Source of the DNA: Cellvibrionales bacterium UBA2511
GTDB taxonomy: Bacteria > Pseudomonadota > Gammaproteobacteria > Pseudomonadales > Porticoccaceae
NCBI GenBank assembly: GCA_002341315.1
Contig: DDNV01000013.1
Span: 45,243-90,509 of the forward strand
Length of the DNA: 45,267 nt
Direction of reading: 5' to 3'
A program made the position numbers and the translations under genes. Below are positions 10,627 through 19,018 of this stretch, one piece after another. The first letter of the stretch is position 1, and the number at the start of each line of letters is the position of its first letter. The notes under the pieces were generated by a model, which saw only the letters and a list, made by a program, of their open reading frames with translations, was not told the origin of the DNA and did no database searches.

Positions 10627-11004
10627 ATGTTCCGGTTAATCCCCGCTATTCTTGTTTTGCTTTCATTTCTGGTAAGTGGCGTTGTGGTGGCGGCAGAGGA
10701 TCGCCCTGAGCACTTCAAGGGATTGCCTGCTGATACTCTGGCTCAGGCGGTAGCCAATTTTTCCGAGTACAACGGCAAACTTGAAGGCCTTATTCAGCAG
10801 GAGCATCTGTCGCCACAGGATATGCATGAAGTGCATATGCTCACCTACACGCTGGAAAATGCATTGGCTAAAATCCAGGCCGAGCTCGCTGCCTTAGCGG
10901 AACCTCTTGAAGCGGTGCACCTCGCTTCAGAGCGCTCAGCCCCTGAAACTGTCAAAAAGCAAGGTCAGGTTTATCTGGACAATGCGCGCCAGATCATTGA
11001 GTGA
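10627..11004 (+). CDS. Secreted/periplasmic small helical protein (DUF6746-like)
   Basis: A 125-residue protein with a clear signal peptide (MFRLIPAILVLLSFLVSGVVVAA, cleavage about residue 23). The mature part is helical and acidic (RPEHFKGLPADTLAQAVANF, then EVHMLTYTLENALAKIQAEL). These phrases resemble the DUF6746 family as I remember it; I cannot confirm the assignment here. The start ATG at 10627 has GAGGAA upstream; a TTG 48 bp earlier would place a non-hydrophobic extension before the signal peptide. No catalytic motif is visible and the function is unknown. Confidence 0.7.
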   Translation: MFRLIPAILVLLSFLVSGVVVAAEDRPEHFKGLPADTLAQAVANFSEYNGKLEGLIQQEHLSPQDMHEVHMLTYTLENALAKIQAELAALAEPLEAVHLASERSAPETVKKQGQVYLDNARQIIE

Positions 11005-11046
11005 CTTGCATCCTGTTGCGTCGCTATCCGGAATAACGGGAGCATT

Positions 11047-11364
11047 ATGTATAAACTGGTTTTCTATGTGCCTGTCGATCATCTGGAACCGGTGAAACAG
11101 GCTGTTTTTGCCACTGGGGCGGGAAAAATTGGCGAGTATGATAGTTGCTGCTGGCAGGTGTTGGGTGTCGGCCAGTTCCGTCCACTTGCCGGAAGCACCC
11201 CCTATCTTGGCATGGTGGGTAGCCTGGCTGAAGAGGAAGAGTATCGTGTTGAACTGGTGTGTGATGATGTCGCGATAAAGCAGGCGATCCGTGCGCTGAT
11301 CAGTGCTCACCCCTACGAAGAGCCCGCTTACGACGTATGGCAGTTGGCGGAGTTCGACCTCTAA
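11047..11364 (+). CDS. YqfO/NIF3-like small protein
   Basis: A 105-residue protein resembling the CutA-like insert domain of NIF3/YqfO proteins, occurring alone. Features are YKLVFYVPVDHLEPVKQAVFATGAGKIGEYDSC, a GQFRPLAGSTPYLG stretch and the terminal ISAHPYEEPAYDVWQL motif. Stand-alone copies are common in gammaproteobacteria; the function is not established, though the fold suggests oligomerisation and possible metal or ligand binding. It converges with the Nudix gene on the minus strand, the stop codons overlapping by 4 bp. Confidence 0.8.
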   Translation: MYKLVFYVPVDHLEPVKQAVFATGAGKIGEYDSCCWQVLGVGQFRPLAGSTPYLGMVGSLAEEEEYRVELVCDDVAIKQAIRALISAHPYEEPAYDVWQLAEFDL

Positions 11365-11921
11365 TCTGCAGCGTTGTTGAGGGAGCGAAGCCTCGATGTG
11401 ATGACGTCGGTGTGTATGGTCGGCAGGCCCTGTTTTAAATCTGCAAAATGATGCTTCAACGCAGTGGTAATCACAGGGAAAGCCAGTTCCTCCCAGGGAA
11501 TATCTGCCTCGCTGAACAACCTGACGTCCAGCGACTCGTCCCCGGCACCGTAACTCCCGTTGTGCAGCACGCCCCGATAAAGGATATAGACCTGGTTGAT
11601 ATGGGGGATATCGTAGATACCACTCAGTATTGGCTCGTTCAGTTTTGCCATCGCTTCTTCCCAGCATTCCCGCAGTGCACCCTGAAGCACTGTTTCCCCA
11701 TTTTCCAGAAATCCGGCTGGCAGGGTCCACATACCGTAGCGGGGCTCAATGGCTCGTCTGCACAGCAATACTCTGTCACCAACAACCGGAATGCAGCCCG
11801 ATATCACTCGGGGATTCTGATAGTGAATGGTGTCGCAATGTCCACAGACATGGCGCCTTCGATTGTCTCCGGTGGGAACCTTGAGGTTGACCGGTTTGCC
11901 ACACTGACCGCAAAAATTCAT
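11361..11921 (-). CDS. Nudix hydrolase with N-terminal zinc ribbon
   Basis: A 186-residue protein. The N-terminus has a four-cysteine zinc ribbon (C4-x2-C7 and C26-x2-C29). It is followed by a Nudix fold with the box beginning GFLENGE near residue 70 and continuing to RECWEEA; the usual Gly after EE is replaced (EEAM). This layout is typical of proteobacterial ADP-ribose/NADH-type Nudix proteins, but the substrate cannot be read from sequence. The start MNFCGQCG at 11921 is preferred to a TTG at 11975 because the ribbon then starts the protein. It is divergent from nudL. Confidence 0.85.
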   Translation of the reverse strand: MNFCGQCGKPVNLKVPTGDNRRRHVCGHCDTIHYQNPRVISGCIPVVGDRVLLCRRAIEPRYGMWTLPAGFLENGETVLQGALRECWEEAMAKLNEPILSGIYDIPHINQVYILYRGVLHNGSYGAGDESLDVRLFSEADIPWEELAFPVITTALKHHFADLKQGLPTIHTDVITSRLRSLNNAAD

Positions 11922-11955
11922 AGACACTTTTACTTTGCATTGGAAAATAACTGTT

Positions 11956-11972
11956 TCGGTAACAGGTACCGA
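11956..11972. promoter_or_regulatory. Inverted repeat between divergent Nudix genes
   Basis: TCGGTA (11956-11961), a 5-bp spacer, and TACCGA (11967-11972) form a perfect dyad. An overlapping dyad CTGTT-TCGGT-AACAG spans 11951-11965. They lie in the 72-bp gap between the two divergent Nudix genes, where a shared operator could act. No binding protein can be named. Confidence 0.35.
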
Positions 11973-11993
11973 CAATAGTAGGATAACAGGGTT

Positions 11994-12608
11994 ATGTTAA
12001 AACGAATGACCGAACGTTTACATGCTATGCCGGTTGACCGAATCAGACCCTTCGGAGTAGAAGGGCTTGAAGCGGCGATTCTGATTGCCCTGACTCGCGA
12101 GCCGGAAAACCCAAAAATTATATTTACCAAACGGGCAGAGCACCTGAATTCACACCGGGGAGAAGTGGCATTTCCCGGTGGCAAGTGGGAACCGGGGGAT
12201 GAGGATCTACTGGTGACGGCATTGCGGGAGACCCGGGAGGAAATTGATTTGCCTCCGCACCAGGTACAGGTGATCGCCGGGTTGCCGGTCAATCGAACAC
12301 GCCAGTTGATGCGGGTAAAGCCCTATGTGGGGCTTATTGAGCCCGACCTGGTGTTAGTCGCCAATCCCGAGGAGCTGGATGCTGTTTTTGAAGTCCCGGT
12401 GTCTTATTTTCTGGACCCGTCGAACCTGACAGTCGATTACTTTGTCGGTCCGGATTATGCGCTCAACATGCCCTGTTTTATCTATGATGATTACCGTATC
12501 TGGGGCTTTTCACTGATGGTCCTGACAGATTTTCTCAATGTTACTGTCGATGCCGGGATTCGTCTGGTGTATCCGGACTGTGCTGATCCGAGACCGGCAC
12601 CCCGATAG
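11994..12608 (+). CDS. CoA pyrophosphatase, Nudix family (NudL-like)
   Basis: A 204-residue Nudix protein of the CoA pyrophosphatase (UPF0035) subgroup. Visible are the subgroup signature TKRAEHLNSHRGEVAFPGGK (residues 45-64) and a Nudix helix with REIREEI-like residues (R78-E79-T-R-E82-E83-I-D-L). Known role in homologues: hydrolysis of CoA or derivatives to 3',5'-ADP and 4'-phosphopantetheine with Mg/Mn. The start is ATG 11994. It is divergent from the zinc-ribbon Nudix gene and followed by DUF1289. Confidence 0.9.
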   Translation: MLKRMTERLHAMPVDRIRPFGVEGLEAAILIALTREPENPKIIFTKRAEHLNSHRGEVAFPGGKWEPGDEDLLVTALRETREEIDLPPHQVQVIAGLPVNRTRQLMRVKPYVGLIEPDLVLVANPEELDAVFEVPVSYFLDPSNLTVDYFVGPDYALNMPCFIYDDYRIWGFSLMVLTDFLNVTVDAGIRLVYPDCADPRPAPR

Positions 12609-12676
12609 CTTGCAATTTCACGCCTGCCGGCTCGATAATTGTCGGCCTAGAGAGGCAAACATTTTAGGCACACCCA

Positions 12677-12859
12677 ATGATAGCGACGATTTCTTCTCCC
12701 TGTGTTTCTATCTGTGCGCTGGATCACGAAGATGTGTGTATCGGCTGTCACCGCACAGCCAGAGAAATTCGTGACTGGTTATTGATGGACGATGATGAGC
12801 GACTGGAGGTCATTACAAAAGCTGCTGAACGGGGTTCTAAAAATAATCCGTTTGCCTAG
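12677..12859 (+). CDS. DUF1289 family small cysteine protein
   Basis: A 60-residue protein with the DUF1289 pattern SPCVSICALDHEDVCIGCHR near the N-terminus (four cysteines that could bind a metal) and a helical acidic tail (REIRDWLLMDDDERLEVI). The function is unknown. Similar small proteins often accompany Nudix or acyltransferase genes. It converges with the CorB-like gene 27 bp away. Confidence 0.85.
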   Translation: MIATISSPCVSICALDHEDVCIGCHRTAREIRDWLLMDDDERLEVITKAAERGSKNNPFA

Positions 12860-12886
12860 TAATCGGGAGTATTTCGTCGATTGAGT

Positions 12887-14191
12887 TTAATCTTCATCAT
12901 CATCGTCCGGTTCACCGTTTCCTGAATGAAGCGTTATGCGCTGTTTAACTCGAACCTTTACGACCATTTTTTCGCTCAGTTCCAGTGTTTCAAACTGATA
13001 GCGACCAATGGTAAAACTCACGTTGCCGTCAGGGATGCTTTCCAGATGTTCCAGAATCAGCCCGTTAATGGTCTTTGGACCATCTGTTGGCAGATCCCAT
13101 GAATTTGCCTTGTTGATATCCCGGATGGTGGCTGACCCGTCAATATCAAACATTCTCTTGTCCAGGGCGACGATGTCTTCCTGTTCATCCTCTGCCCTGT
13201 TCGTGGTGAAATCGCCGACGATTTCCTCCAGTATATCCTCCATGGTGACCAGCCCCTCAATTTCACCGTATTCATCCACCACCAAACCGATTCGGCGTTT
13301 GGCCTGTTGAAAGTTCACCAATTGTTTGTTGAGTGGTGTATTTTCAGGGACAAAGTAGGGTTCCCGGGTAAATCGTTTGATGGCCTCTTTGGTCAGGCTG
13401 TCACTGCCTGAACGTAGCAGTCTGGCGATGGTTTTCACATGAATAATGCCCAATACATTATTCATGTTGCCCACATATACAGGCAGACGGGTGTAGCCGG
13501 AATTAATGATGGTCGTTAATAGTTGATCAACTTCCAGTTCAAGGTCCAAGCCTATAATTTCATTGCGTGGCACCATGATGTCATTCACGGAAACCGTTTC
13601 AAGGTCCAGGATATTGATCAGCATATCCTGATGGTCGGGGATATTTTCACTGGAGATGTCTACGACGGTACGAATTTCCTCTTTACTGAGGCTCACATCA
13701 AGGGACTTGGTAGTATTCACGCCCAGCAATCTGAGTAGGCCGTTGGAGAGGTGATTCACCAGCCAGACTAACGGGTAAAAGACAAATAACAGCGGCCTGA
13801 GGATGTGGCTGGCAGTAAAGGCAATTCCTTCCGGGTGCAGTGCCGCCATTGTTTTTGGTGTGACCTCGGAAAAAATCAGTATCGCCAGTGTGAGCAGTAA
13901 GGTGGCGATGGCGATGCCTGCATCGCCGTAAAGGCGCAGAGCAATGACCGTGGCGATCGCGGAAGCGAGGATATTCACCATGTTATTGCCAATCAGAATA
14001 ATACCGATCAGGCGGTCAGGACGTTTTAACAGCTTGTAGGCCTTGCGGGCACCGAGATGTCGTTTTCTCAGATGTTTCAACCTGTAACGGTTCAGTGACA
14101 TCATGGCTGTTTCAGAGCCGGAGAAAAAAGCGGATAAGAGAAGGAGGCCAGCTAATACGCTAAATAGTAGCCAGAGAGGGGTATCGTCCAA
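12887..14191 (-). CDS. CorB/CNNM (HlyC/CorC) family membrane protein
   Basis: A 434-residue protein with the DUF21/CNNM transmembrane domain (about residues 1-190), including AFFSGSETAMMSLNRYRL and LIGNNMVNILASA. Two CBS domains follow (about 205-330, with MVPRNEIIGLDLE and GLVTMEDILEEIVGDF), then a CorC_HlyC C-terminal domain. The order and length match E. coli YfjD/CorB. Homologues bind Mg-ATP through the CBS pair and are linked to magnesium transport or resistance. It is followed by nothing on its strand and preceded by ypjD 151 bp upstream. Confidence 0.9.
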   Translation of the reverse strand: MDDTPLWLLFSVLAGLLLLSAFFSGSETAMMSLNRYRLKHLRKRHLGARKAYKLLKRPDRLIGIILIGNNMVNILASAIATVIALRLYGDAGIAIATLLLTLAILIFSEVTPKTMAALHPEGIAFTASHILRPLLFVFYPLVWLVNHLSNGLLRLLGVNTTKSLDVSLSKEEIRTVVDISSENIPDHQDMLINILDLETVSVNDIMVPRNEIIGLDLELEVDQLLTTIINSGYTRLPVYVGNMNNVLGIIHVKTIARLLRSGSDSLTKEAIKRFTREPYFVPENTPLNKQLVNFQQAKRRIGLVVDEYGEIEGLVTMEDILEEIVGDFTTNRAEDEQEDIVALDKRMFDIDGSATIRDINKANSWDLPTDGPKTINGLILEHLESIPDGNVSFTIGRYQFETLELSEKMVVKVRVKQRITLHSGNGEPDDDDED

Positions 14192-14342
14192 CGGGGGGAA
14201 AACCTCGTATTCACCTAAGGCAGGGTATGTTGAAGAAGTTTGTCCTGCTTGGCAACCATATCTTGGTGTCAGGTTCTGGGGAGGCCAGGCTTGGCAGTTG
14301 GGCTGGTCTCATATTGTCCTCGGCGCAGAGGGCGCCCGTCTT

Positions 14343-15131
14343 TCAGCGCAGAATTACCTCCAGGACAAACTTGCTTCCCCAGTAGCCCAGCACCATGGCA
14401 CTGAAGCCTACCAGGGTCCATTGAATGGCTGTATTGCCCCGCCATCCCTTGATGTGTCGCCCCCACAATAAAATCCCATAAAACAGCCAGGCAAAAAGAG
14501 TGAAAACCGTTTTGTGAATCAAGTGCTGGGCAAAGAAATCCTCAAAAAACAGAAATCCCGTAATCAGTGAAAGGGTCAGCAGACCAAAGCCGGCCCACAG
14601 CACCTCAAACAGCAATGCTTCCATGGTTTGCAAAGGAGGGACTATCTGTAGCCAGCTGCCGAGGTGTCTGTGGCGCAGCCGCCAGTTTTGCAGGGCGATA
14701 AAAATCGCCTGAAACGCAGCGATGGTCAGCAGGCTGTAGGCCACAATGGAAAAGAAGATATGTGCCCCGATGGGTAAAGACACAGTCTCTCTCAAGGGGG
14801 CGCTGCTGCCGATCAGGAGGGTCAATGCCAGGATCAGTGCTGCCAGAGGGAAAAGGATCAGAAAAAGACTGTGAACCGGTTTTCGGAGACTGCTGAGAAG
14901 AACAATCAGATTGATGGTGAAGATGATGGCGCTGGTCATGGGGAGCAGCCCGAAATCGAGACCGGCGTCACTGAAGATCCAGTGTGCACTGGTGTATCCG
15001 TGCAGGGCCAATGCAGGAGCGGCAATCAACTGCAGAGAAGATAGCTGCAAGTTGGGATGCTTGCGAAGCTGAAGCGCCTGGAACAGGGTCGCGCAGATAT
15101 ACAGGGCGATGGCGGCAGAAGCTGTAAGCAT
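14343..15131 (-). CDS. ypjD: Cytochrome c assembly-like inner membrane protein YpjD
   Basis: A 262-residue integral membrane protein with about eight hydrophobic segments and the CcmC/CcsA-like region (IGAHIFFSIVAYSLLTIAAF, then EVLWAGFGLLTLSLITGFL). It is divergent from ffh, the standard place of ypjD. The frame extends to a GTG at 15170, but the ATG at 15131 puts the first membrane helix right at the N-terminus as in homologues. The assigned family handles haem or cytochrome c; direct biochemical evidence for YpjD itself is limited. Confidence 0.88.
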   Translation of the reverse strand: MLTASAAIALYICATLFQALQLRKHPNLQLSSLQLIAAPALALHGYTSAHWIFSDAGLDFGLLPMTSAIIFTINLIVLLSSLRKPVHSLFLILFPLAALILALTLLIGSSAPLRETVSLPIGAHIFFSIVAYSLLTIAAFQAIFIALQNWRLRHRHLGSWLQIVPPLQTMEALLFEVLWAGFGLLTLSLITGFLFFEDFFAQHLIHKTVFTLFAWLFYGILLWGRHIKGWRGNTAIQWTLVGFSAMVLGYWGSKFVLEVILR

Positions 15132-15153
15132 AATGGGGTGACTATTTAAACAG

Positions 15154-15170
15154 GTGACAAAGTGTGTCAC
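15154..15170. promoter_or_regulatory. Inverted repeat in ypjD-ffh divergent region
   Basis: GTGACA (15154-15159), a 5-bp spacer and TGTCAC (15165-15170) form a perfect dyad in the region between the divergent ypjD and ffh starts. It could be an operator; it would lie inside ypjD if that gene used the upstream GTG start. Confidence 0.3.
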
Positions 15171-15270
15171 AGATAGCGGAAAGCGAAAAGAGGCCGTCCC
15201 AAAACTCGGGTGCTTTCAGTTATACTGCTACGCCTATCAATAAGGTGAAGACGAAATAAATCCCATGGCA

Positions 15271-16668
15271 ATGTTTGAAAATCTCAGTGATCGTTTATCG
15301 GCTTCCCTGAAAAAAATCTCCGGGAAGGCCAGCCTGACCGAAGAAAATATTCAGGAAACCCTGCGTGAAGTGCGCATGGCATTGCTGGAAGCGGATGTGG
15401 CGCTACCGGTTGTCAAAACCTTTGTTGAGGGTGTCAAGGAGAGGGCACTGGGCCAGCAGGTTGGCAGTAGCCTCAATCCCGGTCAACAGTTCCTGAAGAT
15501 TGTCCAGTCCGAGCTTGAACATGTGATGGGTGACAGTAACGAGTCGCTCAATCTGGCTGCACAGCCGCCGGCTGTGGTATTGATGGCCGGTCTGCAGGGT
15601 GCAGGTAAAACCACCTCCGTGGCCAAGTTGGCCCGCTATCTCAAGGAGCGGGAAAAGAAAAAAGTCATGGTGGTGAGTGCCGATATCTACCGGCCGGCCG
15701 CCATTAAACAGCTGGAAACTCTCGCGTCGGAAGTGGGAGTTGAGTTTTTTGCCAGCCATGCTGATCAGAAACCCGTCGATATTGCACGCAATGCGGTTCA
15801 GGCGGCGAAAGTAAAGTTTATCGATGTATTGCTGGTGGACACGGCTGGCCGCCTGCATATTGATGATGCGCTGATGACTGAAATCCGGCAGCTACACAAA
15901 GCACTGTCGCCGGTAGAAACCCTGTTCGTCATCGACGCAATGATTGGCCAGGATGCGGTTGCCACCGCCCAGGCATTTAACGAAGCGCTGCCCCTGACGG
16001 GGGTAATTTTGACCAAAGTGGACGGCGATGCCCGTGGTGGGGCAGCGCTCTCTGTTCGCCAGGTAACCGGCAAGCCGATCAAGTTCCTCGGTGTGGGTGA
16101 AAAAACCGATGCGCTGGAGCCGTTCCACCCGGATCGGATCGCTTCGCGGATTCTCGGCATGGGCGACATGATGTCGCTGATTGAAGATGTCGAACAGAAG
16201 GTCGACCGTAAAAAAGCGGAACAGTTGGCTAAAAAAGTCGCCAAGGGCAAACGGTTTGATCTGAATGATTTGCGCGACCAACTCCAGCAAATGAAGAATC
16301 TGGGCGGGTTTTCAGGCCTGCTGGACAAGCTGCCCGGCATGGGCAACATGAGTCAGATGGTTGAGCAAGCCAATATGGGGAAGCAGTTTTCACGTATGGA
16401 GGCGATTATCAACTCCATGACACCTGCTGAAAGGCGAAACCCCGACCTGCTGAATGGTTCCCGCAAGCGGCGGATAACGGTAGGGTCCGGCACCAACCTT
16501 CAGGATCTGAATCGCCTGCTCAAACAGCACAAGCAAATGGGCAAGATGATGAAGAAAATGAAAGGCAAAGGCATGCAGCAGATGATGCGCGGCATGGCTG
16601 GCAACATGCCTGCTGGCGGTGGTATGGGGGGCGGTATGCCGCCAGGCGGTGGGAAATTCCCCTTTTAG
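15271..16668 (+). CDS. ffh: Signal recognition particle protein Ffh
   Basis: A 465-residue SRP54 protein. It has the N domain, a G domain with GLQGAGKTTSVAKLA, DTAGR and TKVDGDARGGAALS, and a methionine-rich M domain ending in Gly/Met repeats (KQMGKMMKKMKGKGMQQMMR, then a GGGMGGGMPPGGG tail). It binds signal sequences and 4.5S RNA and delivers ribosomes to FtsY. The family start MFENLSDRL (15271) was chosen; an in-frame ATG two codons upstream (15265) is equally possible. It is followed by the rpsP operon with its own promoter. Confidence 0.98.
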   Translation: MFENLSDRLSASLKKISGKASLTEENIQETLREVRMALLEADVALPVVKTFVEGVKERALGQQVGSSLNPGQQFLKIVQSELEHVMGDSNESLNLAAQPPAVVLMAGLQGAGKTTSVAKLARYLKEREKKKVMVVSADIYRPAAIKQLETLASEVGVEFFASHADQKPVDIARNAVQAAKVKFIDVLLVDTAGRLHIDDALMTEIRQLHKALSPVETLFVIDAMIGQDAVATAQAFNEALPLTGVILTKVDGDARGGAALSVRQVTGKPIKFLGVGEKTDALEPFHPDRIASRILGMGDMMSLIEDVEQKVDRKKAEQLAKKVAKGKRFDLNDLRDQLQQMKNLGGFSGLLDKLPGMGNMSQMVEQANMGKQFSRMEAIINSMTPAERRNPDLLNGSRKRRITVGSGTNLQDLNRLLKQHKQMGKMMKKMKGKGMQQMMRGMAGNMPAGGGMGGGMPPGGGKFPF

Positions 16669-16743
16669 CGGGGCCTCTCCAGGCTGTCGCCCCCGCTGAA
16701 TTCCGTCTCCGGATAAAGCTGTTTTCCCACTATACTTTCCAGC

Positions 16744-16772
16744 TATACACGGTTGCGTGTTTTCGCTATAAT
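16744..16772 (+). promoter_or_regulatory. Sigma-70-type promoter for rpsP operon
   Basis: A perfect -10 TATAAT at 16767-16772 has a -35-like TATACA at 16744-16749 (4 of 6 matches) and 17-bp spacing. It is followed by a GC-rich discriminator CCCGCGCC, as in stringently controlled ribosomal promoters. It lies about 110 bp upstream of the rpsP start. Inference from sequence only. Confidence 0.65.
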
Positions 16773-16880
16773 CCCGCGCCTTTCACAGGTGCCTGTTCGA
16801 GAGATCGGGCGTGGTCTTGTTCCTGAGTGATAAGGGATCGACCGACTGTAATTTGAAACTAAATACAGAAGAGAGTTTTC

Positions 16881-17129
16881 ATGGTAACAATTCGTCTGGC
16901 TCGCGGAGGCTCAAAAAAGCGTCCGTTCTATCATATACATGTCACTGACAGCCGCAGGGCTCGTGATAGTCGTTACATCGAACGCATCGGCTTTTTTAAC
17001 CCGGTTGCCCGTGGCCTCGAAGAGCGTCTGCGGGTGGATGTGGATCGTGTGCAACACTGGGTGAGCGAAGGCGCTATGTTGTCCGATCGCGTTTCCCAGT
17101 TAGTGAAAGAAGCAGCCAAGCAAGCCTGA
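16881..17129 (+). CDS. rpsP: 30S ribosomal protein S16
   Basis: An 82-residue S16 protein beginning [20 protein letters not shown] and containing [17 protein letters not shown], as in bS16 proteins; the length is standard. The start has AGAGAG upstream. First gene of the rpsP-rimM-trmD-rplS operon. S16 binds 16S rRNA early in 30S assembly. rimM follows 13 bp later. Confidence 0.98.
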   Translation: MVTIRLARGGSKKRPFYHIHVTDSRRARDSRYIERIGFFNPVARGLEERLRVDVDRVQHWVSEGAMLSDRVSQLVKEAAKQA

Positions 17130-17142
17130 TAAGACTAAGGCC

Positions 17143-17682
17143 ATGAGCGTCCAGCAAAGTGTGGACCCGATTGATCCAGTGGTAGTCGGGCGCATAACGG
17201 CAGTTCATGGTGTGAAGGGTTGGGTAAAAATTCACTCCTTCACCGAGCCGGGCGGTAACATTTTTGATTACCAACCCTGGTGGCTGAAGATTGCTGGTCA
17301 TTGGCAGAAATTGAAGGTCACTGAACAGCGTTCCACTGCCAAGGGACTGATGGTTCACCTGGCGGAGATTGACGACAGAGATCAGGCCAGAGCTTATTGC
17401 CAGCGGGACATCTACGTGGCAAAAGCGCAACTGCCGGTTCTTGCTGATGGACAGTATTACTGGCACCAGCTTGAAGGGATGCCTGTTGTGACCTCTCTGG
17501 GCGTCAGACTTGGCATCGTCGACTCCCTGATGGAAACCGGTGCCAATGATGTGCTGGTTGTGAAAGGGGATGACAAGAGCCTGGATCAGGAAGAGCGGTT
17601 GATTCCCTACATAGATCAATTTGTATTAAACGTTGATCTCGTCGCCGGCAAGATCGAGGTGGACTGGGATCCGGCTTTTTAA
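17143..17682 (+). CDS. rimM: Ribosome maturation factor RimM
   Basis: A 179-residue protein. The N-terminal beta-barrel domain has the VVVGRITAVHGVKGWVKIHS motif; the C-terminal PRC-barrel-like half has YYWHQLEGMPVVT and ends in IPYIDQFVLNVDLVAGKIEV. Known role: assembly of the 30S head around S19 and 16S rRNA processing. Second gene of the rpsP operon, with 33 bp to trmD. Confidence 0.97.
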   Translation: MSVQQSVDPIDPVVVGRITAVHGVKGWVKIHSFTEPGGNIFDYQPWWLKIAGHWQKLKVTEQRSTAKGLMVHLAEIDDRDQARAYCQRDIYVAKAQLPVLADGQYYWHQLEGMPVVTSLGVRLGIVDSLMETGANDVLVVKGDDKSLDQEERLIPYIDQFVLNVDLVAGKIEVDWDPAF

Positions 17683-17715
17683 TAATCGGGGCGATAGCCC
17701 AAAGGTTAACCGGCC

Positions 17716-18465
17716 ATGAAAGTAGCACTGGTTACACTTTTCCCCGAAATGTTTGTTGCCCTCACCGACTACGGTATCAGCAGTAGGGCAATCAGGCAGG
17801 GCTTGCTGGAAGTGGCATTTTTCAATCCGAGAGCCCACACCAGTGACAGGCACCAGACAGTAGATAGCCGCCCTTACGGTGGCGGTCCTGGAATGGTGAT
17901 GATGATCGAGCCTTTGCGCAAGGCCATCGACGTCGCACGTACATGGATAGGGGGCCCGGCCACAGTGGTGTACCTCTCTCCCCAAGGCCGTGTGCTGGAT
18001 CAGACTGGCGTTAATGCGTTGGCAGCACAGGGCGATCTGATACTGGTTGCCGGGCGTTACGAAGGGGTTGATGAGCGATTGATCCAGCTGGAAGTGGATC
18101 AGGAGTGGTCCATCGGGGACTACGTACTCAGTGGTGGTGAGCTGCCCGCCATGGTGGTGCTTGATGCGTTGATTCGGCAACTGCCCGGCGCATTGGGGCA
18201 TGAGGACTCGGCAGATCAGGATTCCTTTGCCGATGGTCTGCTGGACTGCCCCCATTACACGCGGCCGGAGCAGTATCAGGATTTTAAAGTGCCAGAAGTG
18301 TTGTTGTCTGGCAACCATGAAAAAATACGGCAGTGGCGGTTAAAACAGTCGTTGTACAGAACCTGGCAGCGGCGCCCGGAACTGCTGGAAAAACTGGTGC
18401 TCAGTGACGAGCAACAACAGTTAATGGACAGGATTGTCAAAGAGTCGGCAGATGAAAGTGACTGA
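17716..18465 (+). CDS. trmD: tRNA (guanine-N1-)-methyltransferase TrmD
   Basis: A 249-residue SPOUT-family enzyme starting [13 protein letters not shown]. The trefoil-knot SAM site lies around [13 protein letters not shown], and [16 protein letters not shown] and RPEQY follow. Reaction: SAM-dependent methylation of G37 in tRNAs with G36, which prevents +1 frameshifting. Standard length; third gene in the rpsP operon. Confidence 0.98.
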   Translation: MKVALVTLFPEMFVALTDYGISSRAIRQGLLEVAFFNPRAHTSDRHQTVDSRPYGGGPGMVMMIEPLRKAIDVARTWIGGPATVVYLSPQGRVLDQTGVNALAAQGDLILVAGRYEGVDERLIQLEVDQEWSIGDYVLSGGELPAMVVLDALIRQLPGALGHEDSADQDSFADGLLDCPHYTRPEQYQDFKVPEVLLSGNHEKIRQWRLKQSLYRTWQRRPELLEKLVLSDEQQQLMDRIVKESADESD

Positions 18466-18539
18466 GTCGTTTTCCTCTCTGTGCGACGCTACTCAAAAAG
18501 GTGGCATGCCACCAACCAACAAAAGCTGAGGAGCAAACC

Positions 18540-18896
18540 GTGAGTAACAAAAATTCGATTATTACTGCGATTGAAACAGAACAAATGAGCAAACAACTGC
18601 CGCCGTTTGCCCCAGGCGATACAGTCGTTGTTCAGGTCAAGGTTAAAGAGGGCACCCGCGAGCGCCTGCAGGCATTCGAGGGTGTGGTGATTGGCAAGCG
18701 CAATCGTGGATTGAATTCTGCATTCACTGTTCGCAAAATTTCCAATGGCGTTGGTGTTGAGCGGACCTTCCAGACGTTCAGCCCGCTGGTTGAGAGCGTG
18801 CAGGTCAAGCGCCGTGGTGATGTGCGTCAGGCCAAACTTTACTACTTGCGCGAACTGTCGGGCAAGGCTGCACGTATCAAGGAAAAGCTCAACTGA
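18540..18896 (+). CDS. rplS: 50S ribosomal protein L19
   Basis: A 118-residue L19 containing [28 protein letters not shown] and the C-terminal [20 protein letters not shown]. The start is a GTG at 18540 with GAGGAG (18528-18533) six bases upstream; an in-frame ATG further up would add 13 unrelated residues. L19 lies at the 30S-50S interface. It is the last gene of the rpsP operon and is followed by a strong terminator. Confidence 0.98.
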   Translation: MSNKNSIITAIETEQMSKQLPPFAPGDTVVVQVKVKEGTRERLQAFEGVVIGKRNRGLNSAFTVRKISNGVGVERTFQTFSPLVESVQVKRRGDVRQAKLYYLRELSGKAARIKEKLN

Positions 18897-18912
18897 GTTC
18901 ATTCTTCAATGC

Positions 18913-18943
18913 AAAAAGGCACCACAGGTTGGTGCCTTTTTTT
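18913..18943 (+). terminator. Rho-independent terminator of rpsP operon
   Basis: AAAAAGGCACC (18913-18923) pairs with GGTGCCTTTTT (18931-18941) around a 7-nt loop, with the T run continuing to 18943. A textbook intrinsic terminator 16 bp after rplS; its A-tract could also make it act on the opposite strand. Confidence 0.93.
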
Positions 18944-19018
18944 ATGGTTACAAGTTGTTCTAAGAGTTGTCTGCGTTTAGATGATTGTTCCATGCATCGA
19001 GCCCGGTTAGAGTAACCC

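Noticed and set aside
16668..16697. AGCGGGG/CCCCGCT inverted repeat after ffh as a terminator
   Set aside because: The 17-nt loop is long and no T run follows; not called as a terminator.
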